Source: Actinomycetes bacterium
GTDB taxonomy: Bacteria > Actinomycetota > Actinomycetes > JAHEKZ01
Length of the DNA: 5,616 nucleotides
NCBI GenBank assembly: GCA_027117675.1
Contig: JAJAYM010000357.1
Location: 1 to 5,616, forward strand
Direction of reading: 5' to 3'
Part shown: in pieces, positions 1-5,354 of the stretch
How the letters are laid out: each line of letters opens with the position of its first letter
How positions within the stretch are numbered: position 1 is the first letter of the stretch
Notes under the pieces: generated by a model
The model's input: only the letters and a program-made list of their open reading frames with translations
Databases searched by the model: none
Told to the model about the DNA's origin: nothing
Program-made: the position numbers and the translations under genes

Positions 1-162
1 CCGCCGAACCCACGCCACCACCCGATCCTACCGACCCCATTTAGTGCCTCAACGACACACTAACCAGACACATCGCCGCAGGTCAGCGAGCTCCTCAGCA
101 AGCAAAACCCTTCAAGTGACCCAAGTCAGGTCTGGCGCACCCTTCAGGATTGGGAGGATCCC
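1..162. other. Upstream stretch without a supported gene
   Basis: No convincing coding sequence is visible. Forward frames 1 and 3 are open from the window edge to stops at 61-63 (TAA) and 42-44 (TAG). Either could be the last codons of a gene outside the window; the frame 3 tail is proline-rich, but both are too short to judge. I see no clear -35/-10 pair for the gene starting at 163. The stretch ends in the strong Shine-Dalgarno GGGAGG (152-157), five bases before the ATG. Confidence 0.5.
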
Positions 163-597
163 ATGACCGACGCTTTCCTGAACCGCCCCCAGATCACGCT
201 TGCGACCGCCCTGCGACTGGTTGAGGCAGCCATGGCCCACGGCGCTTCCGCGAGTGTCCCGGTGGCTATCGCCGTTTCCGACGCTGCCGGGAACCTGGTG
301 CCGTCCGCCCGGATGGACCATGCCCCACTGGGAGCCATGCGACTTGCTAGAGACAAGGCCTACACATCTGCCCTGTGGCAGATGCCGTCTGGCGACTTAC
401 GCGAGTCGTCGCAACCAGGCGGCGGCGACTGGGGAGTGACATCTACTGAGGGCGGGCGCATCATCGTTTACGCTGGCGGGCTCCCGATCTTTGCTCATGG
501 CACCCTCGCGGGTGCACTCGGCGTCAGCGGCGGCACCGGGGCTCAGGACGGCGAGTGCGCTCAGGCTGCGCTCGCGGCAGTGCTCGACGACGCATGA
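163..597 (+). CDS. GlcG/HbpS-like heme-binding-family protein
   Basis: This 144-residue protein belongs to the GlcG/HbpS family (PF03928). The match rests on the N-terminal helix ITLATALRLVEAAMAHG (11-27), the strand VPVAIAVSDAAGNLV (32-46), the ARDKAYTSAL helix (62-71), and the family's C-terminal signature GALGVSGGTGAQDGECA (117-133). The length is typical of single-domain members. There is no signal peptide or membrane segment, so it is probably cytoplasmic, unlike secreted Streptomyces HbpS. Family members bind heme or small ligands, or accompany catabolic enzymes such as glycolate or diol/corrinoid genes; the ligand here is unknown. The ATG at 163 has GGGAGG five bases upstream, which fixes the start. 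It runs convergently toward the cyclase gene 63 bases downstream. The family call is firm; the function is not. Confidence 0.88.
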   Translation: MTDAFLNRPQITLATALRLVEAAMAHGASASVPVAIAVSDAAGNLVPSARMDHAPLGAMRLARDKAYTSALWQMPSGDLRESSQPGGGDWGVTSTEGGRIIVYAGGLPIFAHGTLAGALGVSGGTGAQDGECAQAALAAVLDDA

Positions 598-660
598 CGT
601 CTACGCGTCGAAGTTGGCGAGCAGCGATGACGGCGACGCGGAAGACTTCCCTGGAGTAGT
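598..660. terminator. Possible bidirectional terminator between convergent genes
   Basis: The 63-base gap between the two convergent stop codons holds a 7-bp inverted repeat, CGCGTCG (604-610) and CGACGCG (634-640), separated by 23 bases, followed by the palindrome GGAAGACTTCC (641-651). There is no T-tract on either strand, so this would be an atypical factor-independent terminator at best. The call rests mainly on its position. Confidence 0.22.
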
Positions 661-1338
661 TCACTGACCTTCGGGAACGATCGCCAGCACGCGTGCCGGG
701 AAGCCAGAGGCACCGGCTACTCGCGGCACGCCCACCACCGCCCACGCACCCGACGATGGAACCGCGCCAAGGTTCGTCAGGTTCTCCACATGCCATATTC
801 CGCGGGGCAACGTGACGTCGCGGTGCACAGGAAAGTCGGTGGCACGTCCGGCGTCGATGCCGAGGGTGTCCGTGCCGAGCCCGACTACCCCCCGCTCAGC
901 CAGCAGAGTCGCGGCCTCAATACCGAACCCCGGGAAGCGGAGTGGCTCCGAGCCCGACAACTCCGGCCAGTCGGTGCGTAGGAAGACCACTGATCCGGCG
1001 CCCATCGGCCCGTGGACAGCTTCGTGCTCCTTGAGATCGTTCGGGGTGAGTTCAGCATCCGGGTCGTCCTTCGACCGGTGGGTGAAGTCGACGACATGAA
1101 GCGGTCGAACCAGCTGACTCGCGGGAACATCAGCAACGTGAGCCGCTCCCTCCAGGAAGTGACTCGGAGCATCGAAGTGCGTGCCGCTGTGCTCATCGAG
1201 CGTCAGTCGGCGAGAGAAAGAACCATCTCGCTCGATGGTCTCTGTCGATTCGACAACCATCGGGGGGATTCCCGGCCAGAGGGACGACGTCTCGTCCAAC
1301 GGCCGCGTCAGGTCGATGACCCGCAGGTTTAGCGCCAT
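661..1338 (-). CDS. Cyclase/formamidase family metal hydrolase (PF04199)
   Basis: The 225-residue product carries the hallmark HxGTHxDxPxH motif as HSGTHFDAPSH (50-60). H50, H54 and D56 are the expected metal ligands and H60 the expected catalytic base. The N-terminus VIDLTRPLDE (8-17) and the late VHRDVTLPRGIWHVENLTNL block (171-190), with H172 and E185, also fit. The family includes arylformamidase (KynB), isatin hydrolase and many unassigned hydrolases that open cyclic amides or esters. KynB itself is not supported because no kynurenine pathway gene is nearby. The ATG at 1338 lies at the expected distance before the VIDLT strand but has only a weak Shine-Dalgarno. The frame stays open far upstream, but that part lies antisense to the SDR gene and has no family similarity. 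A perfect inverted repeat sits 11-29 bases upstream and may control it. Confidence 0.87.
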   Translation of the reverse strand: MALNLRVIDLTRPLDETSSLWPGIPPMVVESTETIERDGSFSRRLTLDEHSGTHFDAPSHFLEGAAHVADVPASQLVRPLHVVDFTHRSKDDPDAELTPNDLKEHEAVHGPMGAGSVVFLRTDWPELSGSEPLRFPGFGIEAATLLAERGVVGLGTDTLGIDAGRATDFPVHRDVTLPRGIWHVENLTNLGAVPSSGAWAVVGVPRVAGASGFPARVLAIVPEGQ

Positions 1339-1348
1339 GTTCAGAGTC

Positions 1349-1367
1349 TCGCTGGTCGACCCAGCGA
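1349..1367. promoter_or_regulatory. Inverted repeat, candidate operator upstream of the cyclase gene
   Basis: The sequence TCGCTGGTCGACCCAGCGA has perfect 7-bp arms (1349-1355 and 1361-1367) around a 5-base spacer. It lies 11-29 bases upstream of the cyclase ATG, where a repressor would block transcription or early elongation. Size and symmetry suit a dimeric regulator such as a GntR, TetR or MarR-type protein, but no regulator gene is in the window. A hairpin in the mRNA leader is the alternative. Confidence 0.38.
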
Positions 1368-1376
1368 TGTCACTAA

Positions 1377-1608
1377 GCGAGCTTGCTGTTTCGCGACGAG
1401 CTGATCCCTCGGTGGCGGTCAGCCCGTGGCCTGGCTGGCAAGCCTTCATAGCGTGTTCGGTCTCAGCCGAGGTGCGTGGGAAGGTATACATCGCGCTAAC
1501 GGTTCCCATCGCCGTGCAGGAGACTGTGCTGGCCAGCTGGCTGATCATCCATGGACTCAGCACACAGGCGAAGGGCGCCCCATGCCGATCGCGACGTCGA
1601 CACCATAA
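1377..1608 (+). pseudogene. Decayed 3' end of a DUF4386-like membrane protein gene
   Basis: No single frame is coding here, but a DUF4386-like C-terminus can be read by changing frame. Frame 3 gives SLLFRDELIPRW (1380-1415), resembling the family's 'YRSxLIPRWLxVxG' loop. Frame 1 gives WLASLHSVFGLSRGAWEGI (1432-1488). Frame 2 gives LTVPIAVQETVLASWLII (1496-1549), resembling the last membrane helix with its 'PxAxQExVLAxWLIxKG' pattern. Frame 1 then ends MPIATSTP and TAA (1582-1608). Three shifts (+1, +1 and -1) are needed, and everything upstream of this C-terminal part is missing, so it cannot be functional. The TAA lies nine bases before the SDR start and overlaps its Shine-Dalgarno, as in an operon, so the relic probably marks the former upstream gene of the SDR. 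The family name comes from recalled consensus, not a search. Confidence 0.5.
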
Positions 1609-1612
1609 GGAG
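1607..1612 (+). promoter_or_regulatory. Shine-Dalgarno deciding the GTG start of the SDR gene
   Basis: AAGGAG stands five bases before GTG 1618-1620. There is no other start codon in frame nearby, and the resulting N-terminus (MRLENKVALVTGGGSGIG) is exactly what the SDR family expects. The site overlaps the TAA (1606-1608) of the upstream relic. Confidence 0.8.
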
Positions 1613-1617
1613 TTGTT

Positions 1618-2421
1618 GTGAGGCTGGAGAACAAGGTTGCCCTCGTCACCGGCGGGGGCTCCGGTATCGGCGCGGCCACAGCTCGACTCTTCGCGGCTGA
1701 AGGCGCCAAGATCGTCGTGACGGGTCGCCGTCCCGCGCCGCTGGCCGCGGTTGCCGAGGAGGTCGGCGGCCTCGCCGTGCCAGGGGACACCGGCGATCCC
1801 ACACACATAGCTGAAGGCGTTGCCGCTGCAGTCTCCCGCTTCGGCGGAGTCGATGTGCTCGTCACTAGTGCCGGGATTGCACCCGGAGGCACGGTTGGGG
1901 ACATCGAAGACGACGACTGGGAGAGCACTCTCAGAACCAACCTCAACGGGCCGATGATGATGTCCCGCGCTGTACTGCCGCTGCTGCTGGCCCGTGGCCG
2001 AGGATCCATCGTGTTGGTGTCGAGCACCGCCGGGCTGGCCGCTGCCCCTGCGTCCGCCGCTTACGACGTCTCCAAGGCAGGTCTGATCGCCTTGGCTCGG
2101 GCCATCGCGGTTGACTACGGGAACCGCGGAATCCGGGCCAATGCGCTGGTCCCTGGGTGGGTCAAGACACCCATGGGCGACAGGTCCATGGATGCGCTGG
2201 GCGCTGCGCGGAACATCACTCGCCAGCAGGCGTACGACCGAGCGACCGCGGACGTGCCATTGCGTCGCGCCGGAACGCCAGAGGAGATGGCCGCCTGTTG
2301 CCTCTTCCTCGCCTCGGACGAATCTCGCTACGTGAGCGGGACAACGCTGGTCGCTGACGGTGGGGGCCTCGCCGTTGAGCTGACATCGACCGAGTTCACC
2401 TTCGGGGGGCAATCGGCCTAG
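1618..2421 (+). CDS. SDR family NAD(P)-dependent oxidoreductase
   Basis: This 267-residue classical short-chain dehydrogenase/reductase should interconvert an alcohol and a ketone or aldehyde in the cytoplasm. It has the cofactor motif TGGGSGIG (11-18), Asn108 in RTNLNG, Ser136 in VLVSSTAG, and YDVSK with Tyr149 and Lys153, so the Asn-Ser-Tyr-Lys set is complete. The PG motif is at 179-180 and the C-terminal VSGTTLVADGG at 239-249. Arg37/Arg38 after the second strand (VTGRR) suggests NADP(H) preference. Two oddities stand out: the usual NNAG motif is TSAG (83-86), and the chain runs about 17 residues beyond the usual end (AVELTSTEFTFGGQSA). The GTG start is fixed by AAGGAG five bases upstream. 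It resembles the FabG/3-oxoacyl-ACP reductase-like group, but the substrate cannot be named. It is convergent with the aminotransferase gene. Confidence 0.92.
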   Translation: MRLENKVALVTGGGSGIGAATARLFAAEGAKIVVTGRRPAPLAAVAEEVGGLAVPGDTGDPTHIAEGVAAAVSRFGGVDVLVTSAGIAPGGTVGDIEDDDWESTLRTNLNGPMMMSRAVLPLLLARGRGSIVLVSSTAGLAAAPASAAYDVSKAGLIALARAIAVDYGNRGIRANALVPGWVKTPMGDRSMDALGAARNITRQQAYDRATADVPLRRAGTPEEMAACCLFLASDESRYVSGTTLVADGGGLAVELTSTEFTFGGQSA

Positions 2422-2458
2422 GAGTCGACGAGGGTGGTCGCCCCGCTACCGTCTCTGA

Positions 2459-2472
2459 CCTGACCGGTCAGG
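2459..2472. terminator. 14-bp perfect palindrome at a convergent gene junction
   Basis: CCTGACCGGTCAGG is perfectly self-complementary and overlaps the aminotransferase stop codon (2468-2470). Flanking CTCT (2453-2456) and GAGAG (2476-2480) could extend a stem with mismatches. It lies in the 46-base gap between two convergent genes, which favours a bidirectional terminator, but there is no T-tract. A protein-binding site is also possible. Confidence 0.33.
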
Positions 2473-3901
2473 CCCGGAGAGCTTCAGCGAGATCGCCGAA
2501 CTCTCCGACGAGGATGTTCATGTCATCGGAAGTGTGGGCCAGCGAGACCAGCCACTGTTCGTCCAACCCGGGCGGGGTCAGCACACCTCTATTGACACCC
2601 CACAGCCAGGACAGCTCAGCAGCTCCGAAGTCGGTGCGCTTGTAGTCGCGGTAGTTGCGCACGGGCGTCGCCGCCCACGTAACCGCGCCTTTGACGCCGA
2701 AGCCGACGGTGTGCACCGGCAACTGGTGGGCATCAATGATGGCGTTCATTTGTTCGAGCGCATCGACGTTGAGCCGCTCTGCCGCGGCTAAGGCTTCATC
2801 GGTGGCAATCTCGTCGATTGCTACCGCGGCCGCCATCACGAGCGGGTTCCCGTTGTAGGTCCCAAAGTGCGGCGAGCGGTGATCGGCAACGGTGGCCATC
2901 ACCTCAGCCCGACCCCCGAAGGCCGCCAACGGCAGTCCGCCACCGATGCTCTTGGCGAGTGCGACTAAATCAGGCGTGACGCCGAGGCGTTGCGATGCGC
3001 CCTGAGGACCGGCAGTAAGGCCCGTCTTGACCTCATCGAAGACGAGGAGCGCGCCGTGTTCGTCGCACAATGTCCGTACGCCGGCCAGATAGCCGGAGTC
3101 GGGAACCACGATCCCGATGTTCTCCAACACCGGTTCCATGAACACGCAGGCGATCTCAGGTCCGTGTTTCTCGAGCAAATACTCAAGACGACCGAGGTCG
3201 TTGTAGGGGACGACGTAGACCGTGCCAGCCTCTACCTCAAACGGCGTGACAGGGGTTGGAGCATTCTCCGGGCCAGCCTCAGCGACGTCTGGCTTTACCG
3301 AAACCTGCAGTGCGTCATAGCCACCGTGGTAGCCGCCCTCGATCTTGATGATCGCCTTGCGCTCGGTAAACGCCCGCGCAGTCCGCAACGCATACATCGT
3401 GGCCTCGGTGCCGGAATTGGTAAAGCGCAGCTGATCGAGGTTGAACCGGCGCTGGAAACGTTCAGCAGCGTCGGTCGCCGACGGCGATGGCGTAACGAAT
3501 AGTGTGCCGATCTTCAGAACCTTTTCGACTTCGGCAATCACCGTTGGGTTGAGGTGGCCCGCAAGCATCGCGCCGAACCCCATGGACAAGTCGAGCACCT
3601 TGCGGCCATCGACGTCCTCGAGCCAGGCTCCCTTGGCGCTCACGATCGCCACGGGATACGGATCCCAGTGCTGGAACGACGACGGGACTCCGAGCGGCAG
3701 GGCGCCGAGCGCGCGGGCATGGTGCGCTCGGGAGTTGGGCGTGATCTTCTCGAAGCGCTCCCACTCCGCGGCGAGCAGTGCTTCCACCCGCGCTGAGTCG
3801 AGCGGGGCCGAGGACTCGGGCACCCTGCGGTAGGTGGCTGGGTCATGCTCGGGCCAGGTCACCGACGTAGGACTAGCTGGTCCTGTCGCAATTTCAGTCA
3901 C
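2468..3901 (-). CDS. Class III PLP aminotransferase, glutamate-1-semialdehyde aminomutase-like
   Basis: This 477-residue fold-type I PLP enzyme has the class III landmarks: TNSGTEATMYALRTAR (161-176, phosphate binding), EGGYHGGYDAL (188-198), FMEPVLEN (254-261), FDEVKTG (288-294, with Asp289 for the pyridine nitrogen), and ALAKSIGGGLPLAAFGGR (314-331), where Lys317 should form the Schiff base. HFGTYNGNPLVMAAA (345-359) supplies the second-subunit phosphate contact. Relative to HemL it has about 45 extra N-terminal residues before 'ERFEKITPNSRAHHARALG', and lies in no tetrapyrrole context. The overall pattern also resembles beta-amino acid transaminases, so it is better treated as a transaminase or aminomutase of unknown substrate. 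The GTG start has GAGGA four to five bases upstream (3910-3906). It probably has its own promoter in the gap after the Fic gene. Confidence 0.9.
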   Translation of the reverse strand: MTEIATGPASPTSVTWPEHDPATYRRVPESSAPLDSARVEALLAAEWERFEKITPNSRAHHARALGALPLGVPSSFQHWDPYPVAIVSAKGAWLEDVDGRKVLDLSMGFGAMLAGHLNPTVIAEVEKVLKIGTLFVTPSPSATDAAERFQRRFNLDQLRFTNSGTEATMYALRTARAFTERKAIIKIEGGYHGGYDALQVSVKPDVAEAGPENAPTPVTPFEVEAGTVYVVPYNDLGRLEYLLEKHGPEIACVFMEPVLENIGIVVPDSGYLAGVRTLCDEHGALLVFDEVKTGLTAGPQGASQRLGVTPDLVALAKSIGGGLPLAAFGGRAEVMATVADHRSPHFGTYNGNPLVMAAAVAIDEIATDEALAAAERLNVDALEQMNAIIDAHQLPVHTVGFGVKGAVTWAATPVRNYRDYKRTDFGAAELSWLWGVNRGVLTPPGLDEQWLVSLAHTSDDMNILVGEFGDLAEALRA

Positions 3902-3908
3902 GGTTTCC

Positions 3909-4022
3909 TCAGAGGCCGGTGGATCTCGTCATTTCCGACATCGTACGACCAGCACAAGGGAAGTCAGCAAGGGGAGCAATCTCTGGGCGTGCAACGGCCG
4001 GGTGCTTAAGCTCTTCCGCCAT
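3909..4022 (-). CDS. Possible 37-residue small ORF before the aminotransferase
   Basis: An ATG at 4022 opens a short frame beginning MAEELKHPAVARPEIAPL and ending with a TGA (3911-3909) that overlaps the Shine-Dalgarno of the aminotransferase gene, seven bases before its GTG. That arrangement would allow translational coupling. Against it, the Shine-Dalgarno is poor, third codon positions are much less G/C-rich than in the neighbouring genes, there is no recognisable domain, and a candidate promoter lies inside it. It may be chance. Confidence 0.2.
   Translation of the reverse strand: MAEELKHPAVARPEIAPLADFPCAGRTMSEMTRSTGL
3940..3967 (-). promoter_or_regulatory. Candidate promoter of the aminotransferase gene
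   Basis: On the minus strand a -10-like TACGAT (3945-3940) lies 16 bases after a -35-like CTGACT (3967-3962). Transcription would begin near 3933, giving a leader of about 30 bases with the Shine-Dalgarno at 3910-3906. The -10 box is part of the 8-bp palindrome TCGTACGA (3942-3949). The -35 match is only partial. Confidence 0.28.
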
Positions 4023-4027
4023 CACGC

Positions 4028-4459
4028 TCACGTCGCGTCCCCCGTATCTCTCGTTGAGTTCGACCCATCCGCCCGCGCGACACCGACTTCGGCGGTATCG
4101 GCGAAAGACTGTTCGGGCAGCCCCGATGCGGTGTGATGAGTTCGATCGGCTCGAGCGTCGGTCTCCTCCGCTGCTCGGCGTTGCTGGTACAGCGGTGGCG
4201 CTTCAATGATCTGGAAGACCTCCTCAGCCACCCAGTACTGCCGACTCCCCCGGCCGTGAACCGCAAACTTCGTCAACCACCCGCGCACCTCAGCATCGCG
4301 GATGAGGTTGCGGGCGCCCTGGTTGGTGATGCCGAGGGCCTTCTCGACGCGACGGACTGTGACGAAGGGGTTAGCAAAGACCAGCGCGATCAGCTCACCG
4401 ACGCGGGACCTGGACCGGGCAGCGTCAGCCAGGTAGCGCTCGCGCAACCGAATAAGCGT
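4028..4459 (-). pseudogene. Detached C-terminal winged-helix part of the Fic gene (frameshifted)
   Basis: Read in the frame +1 to the Fic domain, this gives TLIRLRERYLADAARSR followed by a winged helix-turn-helix (GELIALVFANPFVTVRRVEKALGITNQGARNLIRDAEVRGWL, about 40 residues, ending in a wing near KFAVHGRGSRQYWVAEE). This is the normal continuation of class II Fic proteins after the helix ending FFLTAVKRQADDGV, so it is the same gene separated by a one-base shift. After EVFQIIEAP, about 50 polar residues without recognisable similarity follow before the TGA at 4030-4028; most relatives stop near this point, so the tail may be new or reflect another indel. There is no ribosome binding site or credible start of its own, so the piece is probably not translated unless the shift is an error. 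Confidence 0.72.
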
Positions 4460-5354
4460 GCCCGCCCGCCTCGACGCCGTCGTCGGCCTGCCGCTTGACG
4501 GCGGTGAGGAAGAACTGAAGCCACTGCTGGATCTCGCCGCGCTCACGGACGGCCTGGAGTCGCTCGTAGCACTCACGCCGGTGAAGCTCGAGGTAGCCGG
4601 ATAGGTAGAGCAACGGCGTTGTGAGCCGACCCTGCTGATGGAGGAGGAGTCCGATTAGCAAGCGCCCGATCCGACCATTGCCGTCCAGGAAGGGGTGGAT
4701 TGTCTCGAACTGATAGTGCATCAGGGCGCATCGGACGAGAGCGGGCGAGGCGCCGGGCTCGTTAACGAACCGCTCCCAATCAGCGAGCAAGTCGCCCAGA
4801 CGTTCCGGCAGAGGTGGGACGAACACCGCGGTGTCCGGACTGTCGGTGGGCGAGCCGACCCAGACCGGGCTGCCGCGCAACTCACCGGGGAGCCGGTCCT
4901 GCCCGCGCACGCCGGTGAGCAACACTCGGTGAACCTCAAGGACCAGCCGTTGACTGATGGGAAGGGTCTCGATTAGTTCGAGGCCACGGTAGGTCGCGGC
5001 CACGTACGCACCGACCTCCGCTACGTCATCGCTGGTGGGCTCGGCGTCGTCGCCTTCTGCACCGGCCTGGAGCACCTCAGCCAGGGATGCCTGCGTGCCC
5101 TCGATCCGGGAGCTGGCCAGCGCCTCACGGGTGACATATGGGCCGATGAGCAGTTTCGGGTCGGTGATCAGGTGTCCGATGCCTTGCAATTGGCCCAAGG
5201 CCGCGTCGGCCTCGGACAGGGCCAGCACAGTCGCAGGGTCCAGCGGCAGCCCGCGAGGCATCAGCGCAGGATCGAAGTACCAAAAGGCCCAGCGGTCACC
5301 GGGGCGACGTGCGGCCTCACCGAATGCGGGAGCCTGGAAGTTCGTTGGATCCAC
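4425..5354 (-). CDS. Fic family protein (AMP-transferase type), truncated by frameshift
   Basis: The 309-residue frame carries the full Fic active site HPFLDGNGRIGR (220-231). His220 is the catalytic base, Asp224 binds magnesium, and Asn226/Arg228/Arg231 hold the nucleotide phosphates. Upstream, SSRIEG (81-86) matches the inhibitory (S/T)xxxE(G/N) helix, with Glu85 expected to block ATP, so this is a class II, self-inhibited Fic protein. RGSPVWVGSP (160-169) and FVPPLPERL (178-186) form the target-docking flap region. Fic enzymes usually transfer AMP from ATP to hydroxyl side chains of proteins. From about residue 298 the frame leaves the family sequence and stops at TGA 4427-4425; the missing winged-helix part continues in the next frame to 4028, total about 441 residues if repaired. 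The GTG start is the only one available, since an in-frame TAG lies four codons upstream; no good Shine-Dalgarno is seen. No toxin-antitoxin partner is visible. Confidence 0.85.
   Translation of the reverse strand: MDPTNFQAPAFGEAARRPGDRWAFWYFDPALMPRGLPLDPATVLALSEADAALGQLQGIGHLITDPKLLIGPYVTREALASSRIEGTQASLAEVLQAGAEGDDAEPTSDDVAEVGAYVAATYRGLELIETLPISQRLVLEVHRVLLTGVRGQDRLPGELRGSPVWVGSPTDSPDTAVFVPPLPERLGDLLADWERFVNEPGASPALVRCALMHYQFETIHPFLDGNGRIGRLLIGLLLHQQGRLTTPLLYLSGYLELHRRECYERLQAVRERGEIQQWLQFFLTAVKRQADDGVEAGGHAYSVARALPG

Noticed and set aside
113..127. Near direct repeat CAAGTGA / CAAGTCA upstream of the HbpS-like gene
   Set aside because: It is two copies of seven bases with a mismatch, and there is no recognisable promoter next to it, so it is within chance expectation.
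1012..1332. Plus-strand open frame of 106 codons
   Set aside because: It lies entirely antisense to the cyclase gene, which carries the HxGTHxDxPxH motif; open antisense frames are common in GC-rich genes.
661..1338. Assignment of the cyclase-family protein as kynB (arylformamidase)
   Set aside because: The metal motif is shared by the whole PF04199 family, and no kynurenine pathway gene lies nearby.
1337..1621. Plus-strand frame whose TGA overlaps the SDR start as GTGA, suggesting an intact coupled gene
   Set aside because: Only the segment around 1496-1576 looks like protein. The front has no family similarity and the end reads CRSRRRHHKELL. The relic with its TAA at 1606-1608 explains the similarity better, so the GTGA overlap is probably chance.
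1339..2412. Upstream extension of the cyclase frame on the minus strand (open for 583 codons in total)
   Set aside because: It is the antisense of the SDR gene, which has complete family motifs and a good ribosome site. The extension has no family similarity, and the cyclase fold begins near the ATG at 1338.
2990..3502. Plus-strand open frame of 170 codons inside the aminotransferase gene
   Set aside because: It is antisense to the PLP-binding core and has no recognisable motif.
2468..3901. Assignment of the aminotransferase as hemL
   Set aside because: The N-terminal extension, altered DEVKTGLT segment and lack of tetrapyrrole context argue against direct transfer of that name.
4461..4467. 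Programmed ribosomal frameshift in the Fic gene
   Set aside because: There is no recognised slippery heptamer, no stop codon next to the shift and no evident downstream stimulator; a simple indel or sequence error in the CCCGCCC run is more likely.
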